A DNA stretch of 64,000 nucleotides from Phytoseiulus persimilis (taxonomy: Eukaryota > Arthropoda > Arachnida > Mesostigmata > Phytoseiidae). The DNA lies in the NCBI GenBank assembly GCA_037576195.1, contig CM075103.1, forward strand, positions 9,858,001-9,922,000, read 5' to 3'. Below the pieces are notes generated by a model, which made no database searches, was not told where the DNA came from, and worked only from the letters and a program-made list of their open reading frames with translations. Shown here one piece after another: positions 1 through 13,400 of this stretch; the first letter of the stretch is position 1; every line of letters begins with the position of its first letter. The position numbers were made by a program, and so were the translations under genes.

Positions 1-3000
1 TGTTGGCCTGATGGCCTTGAGTGGCCGATGCGTACATAATGTAGTTTCCGTTGTGACCTCCAGGGACGCAGCGCGGCGGGAAGTCGTGCGGCGAACCGAA
101 ATTGTGACCGATCTCGTGGGCAAACGTGATCTCGGAAACTTTCAGCGGGATTTTGGCGTTGTGATTGAGGAACGTGATAATACCGGTGTTCAGAGATCGC
201 CGAACGTTTTCGCTCCGTCCGTTGTTGTTTTCTGAGTAGGTTTTGTATTTTTCGCAGATGCCTCCCGACGCTCCGTTTACGGAAGCAACCCAGGCAAGGC
301 CGAGAGTGCCGTGTTGAAAATCTCGGAAGGTCCAGACATACGCGAGGCAGAAATCATCGTGGTTCGCCAAAGAGTTCAAATTTAGAAAATTCGATGCATC
401 GAGATTCGCAGCGCAGAACGGATTCGTGAACCTATTCGGTCCGAAGCAGGCGCTCGTGTCGTTGATCCGAATCCTCTGAACCGCGAATTTGATGTCTTTG
501 ATGCCGTTGAAGTCTGTGTTCTTGTAGATTCGGGAGGCCGCTTCCACGTGTTGCGCAATCAGGGACGAAATCTCCTCGCGAGCTTTCGCGACGTCCTTGC
601 CTGTTGACATTATGTGCTCCCATAGAAACGTATCCGTCTGCACGAATAGATTGCAGACCTGCAATGAAAAGCGCAGTCCGTGAGCTTCGTGCGAAATATT
701 GCCCCGATTGATTGGGAATCACATCGCCCCACAGCAGAGCGTTCATCCGTGGAGGGGGACCTGGTCCCCCGGGGCGCCGACCCCCAAGTCCCTAATATGG
801 AAACGGCGAAGCTTAACTCGGAAGATGGATTTATGAGTCGCTGCTGCTGCTGCCGCCGCCGCCGCTGCTCGTTCGCGCGCGTTGTTGGGAAACCTATGTT
901 TTATTTATGATCTTCCCATGCACGACCTTCTCAGTCTCGCATGCGCGTCAAGTGAAAAACGAGTTCGGAGTTTATGAGCTGTGAAAACAGACTTACGCGT
1001 CGATTGGCACTGCTAGCGAGCGTAGCATGTGGTGCGCGCGTATACTTGTTGAGTGGACTTTCGCTGTAATAGTATCGCTGTTGGCTACCGTAACTAGTAG
1101 TTCTCGCAGCCGAGCGGCGTTTCTTCCCAGGCTCGTCGAGGAGCAACGATCCGTCGAAGTCCTCGTCGTCCTCGTTCCTGAACTCCTCGAAACGTGGACT
1201 CGTGTCGGGCTCATGCCGCTTTCGCCGTTGAGTTTTGGGGTCCTCTTTCTGATCTTCCACCACGGCCGAGTTGGCGATTTTATCCATCCACTTCCTGGTG
1301 GAGGCGTCGGTCGCACCGCAAGCTGTCAATCAATGAGAGTTTTTCCCGAGTTAATATCAAGCACAGGCTCGCTCGGCCTTCGCCGGACGCTCAGCTCAGT
1401 AACCGGAGCTGCGGACGTCGATCTCGGCGAGGTTCTGGCGCCTGCTCCGGCGTCAATGGCGACGCTCGGAGGAAATCACCCACTGAGCTGGTGAACAGAA
1501 GAGGAGCACTTACTTCCTTGACTGTCCTTTGAATGGTCAGGCAGTTCGACGTTAGAAGCTGCATACATAATGGAATGATACTCGGGTCCCCGCTGAGCGC
1601 CTGATTTTGCGCTCGACTTGACGCCGCCCTCCTCTTCCTTGCCACCGCCGTGGATCTTTGGTCGGTGGTAAGCGGCTCGCTCGACATAGTAGTGTTCCTT
1701 ATCCGCCGAGGACTCGATACGACCCTGGATTCGAATCAGAGACAATTTACCGAGCTTCCCGAGACGAGCACGGAGGGCTTTCCGAGCATCCAGGAAACTT
1801 TCGGGAGAGGAGATCGGAGCATTGTTTCTCATACACACTTCTGACACCAACCTGGAAAACTCCTTCGTGGATACTGCCGAAAACGTAGCTCTCCTTCTCG
1901 CCGACGATTTCACCGGAGTAGAGGTTGTCGGTGTCGACATCGAGTTTGCGTCCTTCATGGTCTTCGATGGTGAGATCATTCATAAGCGCCGAGGTGTCTC
2001 GCTTGAGCCGAAGGTGGAACAGTCGGTTGTGCGACTTGAAGCGCAGATGCAACGCTGCGTCCGTACTTCGCCGCACCCTCTGATGCCGTTCGTGAAGTTC
2101 TCTGTCATCGTAGATCACTGGTTCGAAATGCCTCACGAAACGGTTTAACCGCCGAGACCCGTCATTTTGGTAACCGCCTGCAAGGAAATGAGAAGCGTGA
2201 CACACTAGTCTAGAGAACGAAATACTTCACTTCGCAACCCCCCCCCCCCCCTTTCCCCATTTCCATGAAACGCGAGCGTCCTCATAGATTCCGGAGAGTT
2301 GAGCTTAGAGTGGCCGCCCAAGAAGTGAATCTCGGGGCTCGATTCCGATTCTGGCCCCGCTTTGTTCTCTGTCAATCCATCCGCATTGATCCAACAGAAG
2401 AACCCGCGAGATACTTATGCCGGTGATGATCGAGCAGACGGCTGTTCGGATGAGACGGCAGTGATGCTGATGACGATCACGCCAACGATGATCCAGCATG
2501 GAGTCGTGTCAAAAGCATCGCACGGTCAAAATGTCGCTGACCTAGGAACATTGCGATATCGTCACCGAACAGACGCCACCACGCATTGAACTCTGTCGCG
2601 CCGCAAGCCACGGAGTGGAACTGTCCCTCAACAGACGTGGCATCGTGTCAACAACAAAAACAGTAATAAATAATCAGATGCTCTCCGACCTCAAACCGCT
2701 CCCGGATCTCTCGTTGTTTCATTACGGTCTCACACAATCGCCGGACGAACAGCGGTGTAGCATGGATCCCTCTTGATTGATGAAGCGCCCGAACAACTAT
2801 TCAGACAGGCAGACAGTCGATCGCCCACTCACAGAAATGTTTCCAATGCCGGAGCGCTTTTGAACCTTTCGGATCGTGAAACAGGGCTGTTTTTTGAGGG
2901 AACGCTTCTTCCGAAACTAATTGGTTTCGTAGTGTAGCGCCGCCCCTGTCAAACTAATCGATTGATGAACGCAGGCCCGTCTCGGGGTCTTTCCGAAGGG

Positions 3001-6000
3001 ATCCTCCCCTCGGACACCTTGAGGATTGAGCTCCTCTACTGTTCCAGAACGAGCTCGAGGGAGTCGAGTTCGCGGTTCAGACGGACCTCTCGCGCTCGGT
3101 GAAACCGCGAGAAATCGCTGCCACCCTCATTGTGGTTCTTGCGTCAGTTCGGACGAAATAACGGAGACCGAACCCAGGCATCGGTCGATTCCGAGAAGTT
3201 CGGCGGCGATGTCGAACTTGAAAAACAAAAACCCTCCACGCATGAGTTCAACAGACTTTCTGAAACAGACTCGCCAAAATCTTTTTGATCTAGTGATGGA
3301 ACGCAACTGATAAAACACTCGTCGGGTTACACCGAGTGCCTGAGAACGTTTCCGTTTTTTTTTATCCCGACGAGCCGTTTCGATATATGAGAGATCACGA
3401 CGATGTCAGCTCCCCGAATTCCTAGTGGTTGTATGTCAACGTGGACATTTCTGTGAAAGCGCTTCGTTTCCATGGGGTGCGACCACCATGGGAAGCTGTG
3501 CAGCGGCGCGTTGGAAACTGTCGCCTTTTCTCTTCTCGTCGGCGGCGGATGGATAGAGTGTCGTCTGCTTCCATTCAGAAAGGCCATGCCCTTGTCGGCT
3601 TCCCCTGGCTGACGGTCACCGGCGAGCGTTCTGGCTCCGGCGCAACACGGACTTCGAGCTGCGAGACTGGTTAGGGCCGGCTGTCCGGGCCAGCTCCCCG
3701 ACCGACCGAGCCACCAATCACACAATCGGACGGCGACGCCTTCTTTCACAGCTATTCGCTGACCCCGCTATTCCTCGTGAACTGTATCGAGCTCACTCGA
3801 ATCTCCGAGTTTCTCTTCCAGATTCGTTTCGAGATTGTCGGCCCGAAAGCCCGATCGCTGTGTTTCCATCTCCAGAACCTTGATCTGAATGAGGACGGGG
3901 AGCGAACGGAGGAGAGCGCGAAACATTTTGAACAGAGGCGTCCTTCATGGCCCTCTGCGCGAAATCGACGCGGGAATCGCCGAACTCGCGAGAAAGTCGC
4001 GGGTTTCGGTACAGCCTTGATGTCACCCGGCATCGGAACGGGCTGAACCGAGAAACGCTCCGAGTTGAGCCATCACGATCCGCGCGCACTGGTCAGTTTT
4101 CCGCGACGTAAGAAACTTGTATTTCGTTTGCTGTCGACTCGTGATGGGTCGTCGCGCGTCAACTCGTTAATGTTATGTAAATGAAGAAAAGTCACAGTTT
4201 CTCGCTGGGGAATTGTCAAGCTTCCAACCATGGGCTTCGAGCAAGTATCATCATCTGTGTCATCATCATCCTCATAGCGATCGTCAACGGCGTCGGCGGG
4301 ACGACCGGGCCACAGTCGGAGCCGCAACAGCAGTCACCCACCGCGGCACAGTCATCCGCTTCGATTTCCGTTGGAGTCCTTTTGTCGGAATCGTCGGAAA
4401 CAGGTCGTCCTCCTCATCGATATTATGCGTGAGATAGAGGAAACGCGGAGAAGGTATTCCAAAATCCGAACGCGGGCATTTTTCCCTTCTGCTCTTCGAT
4501 AGAATCGTTCAACAAGCGGTGTACGAGCGCGCGACAACAAGCACTCCCGTTTCGTTCCGTGAGACGTTTCCGTTAATCGAGAGCACATGGGAAGTGGGAT
4601 CCGCAGCCACATAGCGGATCCAGGGAGCACATGAACCGGTCAGGGTGGAAACCTGGTCCGTGGGGAGCGTTTGCACGCGGTAAAGAAGCCTGAGGCGCCT
4701 AATCTTCTAGTTATTGGCGTTTTTGCTGCTCCTGTTGTTGTTGATGTCGTCGTCGTTGACGTCCGTACCGACATTGGCTCCGTAGCTGCGGCTGTTGTCG
4801 ATGTTGATAGAGAACCAACCAGGCACGAACCGAGCACCGGTCAGTTATTTCTGGGTCAGTTTAGTCAGCCGTGGAGAACCAACGGTGACTGCGACCGTAG
4901 CTCCGGCTTAACTGTAACGAACATTGATGTTCCCCGAAAACCCTACGGGTCGACATTGTGCATGTTATTCTAGAAATCCGTGGGCTTACGGTCAGCAGGT
5001 AGAGCGAAATGCACAAACAGCTCACGAGCTCGGAGGCCCACGCAGCCCGGTTTTTTGGATGCACGGGGAGCTTCATCCCCTTTTTCCGCTTCTGCTGCTA
5101 CACGGCTCGGTGCGACTCAAATTCAAGGTCCCGCCCGATCGTTGGCAACTGCTATTTTCTTTTACTCCGACGAAGGCACCACTTCCGCAATCACGTGCGG
5201 AAGTCGCTCGATGCTTGATTTGCAACTTCGAGCCAAACTCGGTTCTTGCGGAGTCTCTTCTTGAGGTCCGCGGCAGCTGCTCCCCAGAGGTTTGTATGTT
5301 TCCCTGATTCGCACGCGAGGCCACGAATAAGTATCTACGCAAATAGCCGACTGGGAATTTTTTCGATCCGCCGAAGAGTTTTCTCCAGCCCGCGCACATC
5401 AACAGTGCGCGGGCTGATCCCGAAGAATGTCTCGCTCGAGCTTGAATTCAATCACTCGAAGCTCGACAGAGAAGCTGCGTTACGTAAGTTGTCGTTAGTG
5501 CCGCCACCGCAGCTAATCACGTTTCTTGGCCGGAGTCCTATTGTTCTGTTGGCGTGGCTGGAAGATGCAGACTCATCTAACGGTATTTAGTCAACAGAAT
5601 CTTCCTCCGTCCCGCCGTGAGTCCGGCTATCGACGAGACGCTCCATTTCTCCGCTCACTTTCGCGCGCGGCCGGCGGAATAATCTGCATCTCGAACCGGA
5701 TAAATTTCGCCGAACGCCATCATCGACATCGGCAGTGGCCAGCTGACCTCTTTCGCATTGCATCAGCAGCGGGCGCGACTCGTTTCCGCGGCAGCGGCAA
5801 CCAGTTCACTCCAGAAATCAGAAGTGAAGAAAGTTCGTCCTACGCTCGACGTACGCGAGCGAGTCGTCGGGTCACAAGGGATTTCGGGGTTTCGCGCCAA
5901 GTGCGCGTTGTCAAAGTCGGGCCCATCACGAAACGAACTAAAATTGTTTTCTCATTTTTCTCCGGTTTTTGTGCGCAAGTGCTTCCAGCCAGAACTTTTA

Positions 6001-9000
6001 TTGCTCTCATCGCTTCGACCCCCACCGAAGTTCCCCTCGACCTTGCTTTGCCGGAAGATTGCGTAACTTGTGAAGCCGACGAAAACCAGTCGCTGAATTA
6101 CGAATCCTCCCGAGCTCACGAACAAACGCCGAGAGTCATCAGCGCCGGATCACGGTCAGGTGGACCATGTCGGATAACCGACGTCGATAAGGTTCTCCAG
6201 TATCAGATGATGGTGGAGCTCATCAAGCGAGCTGCGATATCGAGAACTCGCACTGCCCGAGCGTTGATCGTTTCGGTTCGCGATTCGTGGTGTATCGACG
6301 CGACGGGCCCAGATAGCGTTTACAAGCTCGAGCGTGGCTGACTCGAAAACCGCTGTCTCTCCAAACCGACGACACCGATCGGCTCTCTCGAACGTCCGAG
6401 TGAAAACTCCCTTCAGTCAATAAGACTTACGTGGTTCCGTGATTTCCGAACACGGTCAGCATCTTCGAGACTCGGTACGCTTTTATAGCTCGAGGGTGCC
6501 GACATCAAGCTGCTCGACGAAACCAGAGACGATTCGTCTATTTTTGTTCGGCTCGGACGAATTCATTCGAGTCTCGACATGTTCTGGCTATTCTCCGACC
6601 ACGACTAGACCTCGCAGAAAACCGCAATCAGCGAAAACCGCGGTTTGCAGTTGATCGCAAATCAAAATCCTGAATCCGCGATTCAAAGTCGACATTAACC
6701 GCTATTAATCAGTTTCAAAATTTAAAGCTGAAATGAATGCTTTCAAATGGAAAGTTGAACAACGCAAAGCTCCGTTAGATGTGATACGAGGTGAGTTGGT
6801 TCACAACGCGTTGATATTCCATGGCATCGTTCTCTGTATTTGTAGTTCATGAAGTGCTGACGCGGCTCCTGGCTCACGTTAACTAGTTGACCGCTCAAGA
6901 TAGTTCACTCCGATCACGGACCTCCTTTACGACCGCTCGTCAGTTAGTCGGTTCATTTCAAGTATCACAAAGACGGATATCGCGGTGGAGAGGATATTCG
7001 ATGACATCTCTCTGTTTTTTTCTTTCTTTGATCCAGAGATATGAAGTCCGTTATATGAAATTTTTGTCAAGCGTGCTCGCGTCCAGACACGCTCGTTTCT
7101 CACCCAGCCAAAATCGAAGCACGCTGATTTTGCGCTCCGCTCTAATGGGCCGCAGACCTTTTCGCCACCGTTCGGGGAGAGTTCCCGGTGCTCCTCCTGT
7201 TACGAAGAGAGCGAATACTCGCCTCCGAATCGCTGAACTGGAGGCTTCCGATTGAACGCATGTCGAGCTCGAAAAAAAAAACCGCTGCAAGGTCTGATCA
7301 CGACTCTGGGCGGAGGTCGTATCGGGTCCTGCAGCAGGATTCTCCGACCACGAAAAACACGGTCCGAGGTCCTACATTCACGATTGCGTTCGGACGATCG
7401 AGGGAGCCCGTGGGCGCATGTCAGAAGACAGCGAGGTGATTACGTCCTGTCTGATTCGGTCGAGTCCCGTCGGGTTTTCCGGAGCAGCGTCCCATCTACG
7501 ACGAATTCAACGTCGAGAACATCCCCGAGGAACGACCCGCGTCCGATATTGCCGGAAGCCAGAAATCATCTCGATTCCGAATCCGACGCCGTCGAGCTCT
7601 GAAACCGGTGGTACTACAGAGCAGGTTGGCGCCGACCGTCCTTTGGAAAGCCATTCCACGGAATAATAGTCATCGCTGCGCCATCGACGTCGCCTCCGGG
7701 TTAACCCAGCTTCTCGATGAGTCACTCTCATGCAGAGCATGTATTCCGATGGCGCCGACGCGCGATCACAGACCAATCGTTCGCTGCCGCTTTCCACGAT
7801 TCGCTAATCATGTTTTCCAGACGGTTCGTTCTCATTCGAAATTTTCAGAATCGCGCGCCGCGACGTCAGGTACTCGAACTCGCACTATTGTTCGAGTCGG
7901 GGAGCTCTGCCACGAAAGTAAGAAGTTCCTCCGTTCCGTACCGCTGCCAGAAAGATGGAATCGAATGCCGTAGCGCGACCCGAGAACTTGCTCCGAGTCG
8001 CTAAGGCGATGTCTGCCGTCTTCGTCATTGTGTCTGTCTCCATGTGGGGCTGAGTGAGCGGACAGCGCACATTCCAAACACGAGAAAGTCGCTTCTGTGG
8101 AACACTCGATGCGTTCAGCGAGTGCCAACTTCAATTTTTAACTGTAACAGACCACCACGGGCACAGTGGAACAGTCCGAGCGGCCGAGGGAAAAGAAGAA
8201 AGAGGAAACAATTGAACTACGGGCTTTCAGTCGTCCTGGATCTGGGGAGCAGGGGGGGAACATCTGAAACGACGCGACGAGGTTTCCTGCTGCGATTCAC
8301 TTCCCTGTCCCGGCCGGTTCGGCGGACAGAGTGAAATTTCTACAGGTTCACTGGCTCGATGTGATCCAGGTTCTAGTCCGACCGGTGCTGTCACGTCTCC
8401 CGGCTGACCGACCGATCGACCGACCTTGCGGCGGTCGTGTCGACAGTCGGTCAGCTTTACTTGAGCGGTGCGAATCGCTCAGACGTCTTTCTTCTTCAGC
8501 TCGAGGAATCAGAAGGCTATTCGACTTGGCAACTTGAAGTTTCGCGATTTCAATTCGAAATTCATGTAGCTGCTTCGTGCATGCTCAATGTGTGAGCAAT
8601 GTAGCGGTCAGCCTGACCGAATATCCGCTGACGTCCCACGCACCGGTTCTCAACTCAGGTCCTCCCCGAGCAGAATTCGCCGTCCCGCAATTTTAGCGAT
8701 TCAGGCCGAGGAGCCCTTCTTCTTGACGTCAGAGGAATCTTACTGGTTATACCTAATAGCTGGAGGTCTTATCCTTATACTGGGTCAGTTCCAACTTTTC
8801 TCCTGCGCGCTGCACTCGTTCAGCATCAACACAATTCATCCATTATGGAAGGGATGAGGCAGAGCATTGAGCAATTTTCGTCTCTGGCTGAGCTTTACGG
8901 ATGGAACCCACCAGATGGGAACGCTGTCCGAAGAACGATCGCCATGCACGTGATAACGGAACGCACCCCGCCCATGTTCTACTCTGTCAGAATCGGTGCT

Positions 9001-10447
9001 TTTTCGTCGCGAGCCCAACGCTACTTCACGGCCGACTTGGATTCGATTCAGTGTCACCATTCTCGAACCTCTGCGCTGGCTAGTTTCCCTCGAATCCCAT
9101 TATCTCGAACCCGTGAGCTTGCTTATGATTCGAGAGGAATAACTCAGCGGATTTCGAGGAAGTTCCGTATCGTAACGCTTGCATCCAAACGCTAGCTGCA
9201 TAGTTCTTGTCGGAGTTCCGACGTATCGGCGTTTTTTGAATGAGCCGCTGATGACAACAAACAGAGTAAGGCACGAGCGGTGCTCGGCGTTTTTTTTCCT
9301 TGAAAATTCCCAGATCCCGCCGCTGAATACCGCCTTCTGTAATGATCGACAGGGCCTCTCAAGGGGCTAGATCTGGGGATCTCGGCAGTGTATTCTCCGC
9401 CCAAACGAGTCAAGTTCAGGGGTAACACTCAGAGGACAGTTGCTGGTGGCTGTGCCCTGAATCATCGCCGAAATTCCGTTTCCCAAACAATCGTCGAATC
9501 GCCGGATCGGCCTAAACGTCGGCGAGACGGTGCTGCCGCCGGTGCAGAGCAGGACCAAAAGCCGCTCCGGGACGTTCGAAAATGGCTTCTGATGTCACCA
9601 CTCATCGCATCAGAAGTCATCATGCCGCCGGGCTTTGTTCGACCGATTTGTCTCAGCTTGTTCCTCGAGCCAGATGTCTGTTGGCAGTACGCGGATCGGG
9701 GAGGGTTCACGATTCAAAATCGATGAACTCCCACGGAATCCACGGGAACCGTTATCTCGCTTCCAGCATCTCAGTCAGCATCAGCTCACTCGCTCCTGAT
9801 CGATTCGGAGTTCGCAGCCAGAGCGGAGATGATCTGCCCTCTTGGAAAAGCAGAAAATATTTCGTAACGATTGAATTTGTCGTGATGCCGTCAAGTAATT
9901 CGCTCGTTCACTCGGGCGAACGTTCACAAGCTCCCAGCTAGACTGCGAACCGTAACCTTATTCACCGTGGTTTGAGCATGATCTTCGTCGGAGGGTTCCA
10001 GTCGGATCAACAAACCCTGCATTCCCGAAGTTTCGGGTGGGAACCCGACTTTCCCGGAGAAAGCCCCCGAATTCCGAACCGTTTCTCAAGCTCGGAGCCT
10101 CGGAAGCCCTCGCACTTTTCCGAAAGCCCGAAAGTTGCGCACCACACTCGGATCCGAGTTCGTTTCCGAACGCCAGCTGAACGAGGTTCAACGACCGAGT
10201 AATCTCGGAACAACAGCTCAGCCTTGGGAGCCGAAGTACCACGATGGCTCGGGCAGCACTCGCTCGTTTTGTTTCGGTGCACGGTTCACGAAAGCCCACA
10301 AACTTTGAGACAGAGTAACGAATTTTAGCTACCAGCCAGCTTACCTGAAGAGTGGGCTTCGGTGTGGCCTGCGGCCAGAACCGTGAAGACAAGCACAGAG
10401 ATCCCTCCGAAGAGAAAGAAGTTGCGAGTCGTTTGCTGTTGTGGCAT
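1..10447 (-). CDS. ADAM10: ADAM10/Kuzbanian metalloprotease, 5' part (partial at left edge)
   Basis: Membrane sheddase; the family cleaves Notch and other surface proteins. Coding exons in transcript order: 10447-10345, 2177-1852, 1724-1514, 1322-997, 658-1; phases 1,0,1,0 agree throughout. Exon 1 starts at an ATG (MPQQQTTRNF) and encodes a hydrophobic signal peptide (FFLFGGISVLVFTVLAAG). Exons 2-3 give the prodomain, with RRLNRFVRHFE and LRLKRDTSALM aligning to the human ADAM10 prodomain. Exon 4 holds a basic KKRR proprotein-convertase site. Exon 5 carries the catalytic domain: GTLGLAWVASVNGASGGICE, the zinc site HEIGHNFGSPHD near residue 503, and the NYIMYAS Met-turn. The disintegrin, cysteine-rich, transmembrane and tail regions lie off the window. 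Family assignment is very secure. The first exon is inferred from ATG, signal peptide, strong GTAAGC donor and matching phase, not from transcripts. Confidence 0.93.
841..866. repeat. CTG/CCG trinucleotide run
   Basis: Short imperfect microsatellite (CTG units followed by CCG units) inside the ADAM10 intron between the exons ending at 997 and starting at 658. No coding role is seen. Confidence 0.75.
2178..10344 (-). other. ADAM10 intron 1 (8.2 kb), no nested gene established
   Basis: Spans from the donor after the signal-peptide exon to the acceptor TTGCAG before the prodomain. It holds a run of 14 C at 2238-2251, (ATC)n/(GTT)n-like stretches near 4250 and 4720, and a few open frames of unclear meaning (4181-4432, 5565-6341, 8588-8857, all plus strand). 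None matches a family I recognise. I see no transposase, tRNA or other RNA gene in it. Confidence 0.6.
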
Positions 10448-13400
10448 TTCTGTCTGGCTCCTGGCCAGCGCTGACCTCAGTCTACGCTCGCATGTTCGTT
10501 ATCTTGTGTACCGACTCCCGAGACAGAACGTCGTTGTGCAATTTGCAGGAGTTTCAAATAGGCCAAATCGTGAAACTGCACTCCAGCTCTGCTGTTCACT
10601 GAGCTGCTGCTGTTGTTGCTGCTGTTGTTGCTGCTGCTGCTGCTGCTACTCCACCAACTAGCACCACCACCACCACTCACTGTCAACCGAGTTGTCTGTC
10701 TGCCTCTCTGCCAGCCAGCCTCCCTGCCTGTCTCTGCCTGCCTGCCTGCCTATGTGTGAGAGTGTATGGCCGCCGCCGCTGCTACCGAGGGAGTCCCAGC
10801 AAGGGATGTGCGTCAAGTGTTCCGGACTATCTCACGGATGGATGCATCCGGGCGGTCGACGAGGTCTGGGTCGATGTAAACATGAGCAGGGTGCTGCACT
10901 GAAACCGTGCTTCTGGGGGCTATAAACTGGTAGCCATGGGAATGGGGTATGAAATGGCTTCTTATGCGAGTGAAGATGACGACATTCGGTGATCAGCTTC
11001 GGTTTCGTTCTTTGGAACTGTTGAGTTACGACTCGACCACGACTGAGGCCGACCCTGAGAGATGTATATTTTCTTCCAGAATGTGATATAACGTGGTGGG
11101 TCAGGCCAGCGTAAGGAGACTGCTCCGCCTCATCACAAAATATGAGCTTCTCCGGTGATCCTGGGAACGATCGATTCGTGTCGTCTTCCGGCTTCGTCGT
11201 TGAGGACGAATGAAGGATTGGTTGCGACTGGAACATAAGGTCCACAACGACACGTTGAATGAACCGAATTGAGCAGTCAAGCATTCATTTTAATGCGTTC
11301 GTCCTGCTGTTTTGTTCCCATTGGCGACTACTAGACTCTGACTCCTGACTCTCGCTTCCGACTCCATGGATAGGACTATAGGGCTTCCACGTTCGTCGTG
11401 GACTTTCGTTCTTATTCCGACAGTGTCCAGTTCAGATACTTGTGCATAGTGAATGAGGTACAGAGCTTCTCCTAATTACCCATCAACGTCATGAAATTTT
11501 CGTTCCGTATACGCCCGTACGAGATCCGATCGAGAGGGAAGAAACAAACTGTGCCTTTTGATTCATCCGGTGGTGCTCACAGCTACTGGGGCGCATGGCT
11601 CAACTGTTCAGTCATTGACAGGATTTCCGAGCAAGAAGGCGTCAAAAACTCTGGTGAGCCGTTCAAGGTTGCTTTGAACCAGATAGTAGATGGAGGTCAA
11701 GGAGCGATTCTGTCAAGGTTCTCAGCTCGAACGTTCAGGAAACCATCGATATGCTCAGCAAAATGTTTGAAGACGCCAAGGACTCGGTGAACGGTAGAAT
11801 CTAAGCTCAACAACCGTTCATTCTCCATCGAAACGGCATGTGCATTCAGAAAGTCTGATGTAGCGTTCCTGGAGAGTCGACCATGGTTCGAGCCAGTTCG
11901 AGGGTAATTACTTAAGAGTTGAGGAAGATGTGAAACATGACCTTTTCTTTGCAATTCGACCTGCGAATCATGATCCATGTGTCCCAGAATGTGCCCCACT
12001 TCCTCCTCTCACAAAGAAGTGATGATTTCTCTCAACTAAGATGAAAATCCGGGAGTTTTCGATGTCTTCAGTCAGTGGTTAGGGTCTCGTAAATGGTTGA
12101 TCCGAGTGACGAGAATGAGAAAATCGGTAGATTTTGCCCTACAGAGATAGGATGAACGGCGTGCCGAATTGGTGCAGAGTACAGTTCGCTGCGAGCTTCG
12201 TCTGAGAAAGAAACGACCTGTATCATGTGATGCTGCTACGTTCCGGTGGCGCACCCCAGCCCTCGGCGCGCGAGATAGAGTGTCCCGTAGGACCACGGAT
12301 GCAAGAATGGGTGAGTTCCCAAGGAAGTCGACTCGGAAGCCTCCTCGGCCTCAGCGGCGACTCGATGGCCGAGGACCGCTGGAGAGGTGAGTCTTCCAGG
12401 CCCAGGGTCATCGTCTTTGTCATCATCAACAAGCCCGTCGTGGCTGCCGCTGGTCAAGTAGTATCGATCTAGTAAAACATGTTCCTCGTGCTTTGTCATC
12501 AGGGTCAGATGAACATTGTAGTGGAATAGGTAGTTTAAAACCCCCTATTTTCTTCTCTGCAGGTCGGAGCCGCCGGGCGACCGAGCATTGGCCGTGAAAG
12601 GGTCGGGCCCGCACGAGGCCTCGACAAGGTTCTCCACGTTAGTCGAGAGGGTCACCTTTAGTTCAGTCAGGAAGAGCGACCTTAGACGTCTAGCGATTCA
12701 ATATCCGATTCTGCGTTCAGTGGAAGTTTCCGAGATTTTCATCGTCGTATGATACCAAATCCTGGGGTTTCCCACGTAAGGGACATACGCATCCCATATC
12801 AGGAACACTTTTCCTCTTTCAACATCCTCTGAAAATCCGAACATGGAGCGCGCCACCTCGGAGAATATGAAAAGCATCGAGATGCCGCTTGTGCCAACTC
12901 CTTCCTTCCGGAACAGGGATAATATCCTACGAGCGTTCTGTAGGGAACATGGCATATCGTGTGTACGAAGTCCTCCGGTCAGAGATCCTACCAAATGGCT
13001 TTGGCGAAGGCTGAGAGCACGTTGATTGATTCAGAAACTCAAATTCCAGATAAATTTAGAGACGGGATGAGGTGGGGAAGCCATGGGATAGCGTAGCAAA
13101 TCGTTCGTCGATCATCATGTTAATAAATAATCTACACCTTAACACAGCGTCATGACTCCGTGCGAAGGTTCAGCGAGAGTTCTCATTGCCTTTCTGAACG
13201 CCCAATGCGGCTTTCGCAACATATTCTGGCGAAGAAAAAAGCAATCCCGGCGCCGCGTTATAGAGTGCTGATTGGACTGAGGCGACACAGACGATTACTG
13301 AACAGTATCCTCGAAATGCATCAAAAGCGTCGCATTAAGGTGCGGCGGAACACTGTCAGTCCCTCAAAATCGTCTTCGGTTTAATCGATGCCAATGAGAA

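Noticed and set aside
2305-2499. Candidate first exon of ADAM10 near the prodomain exon
   Set aside because: The phase-compatible frame has no signal peptide, while the hydrophobic frame there lacks an ATG and runs into a stop. The exon at 10345-10447 fits on all counts.
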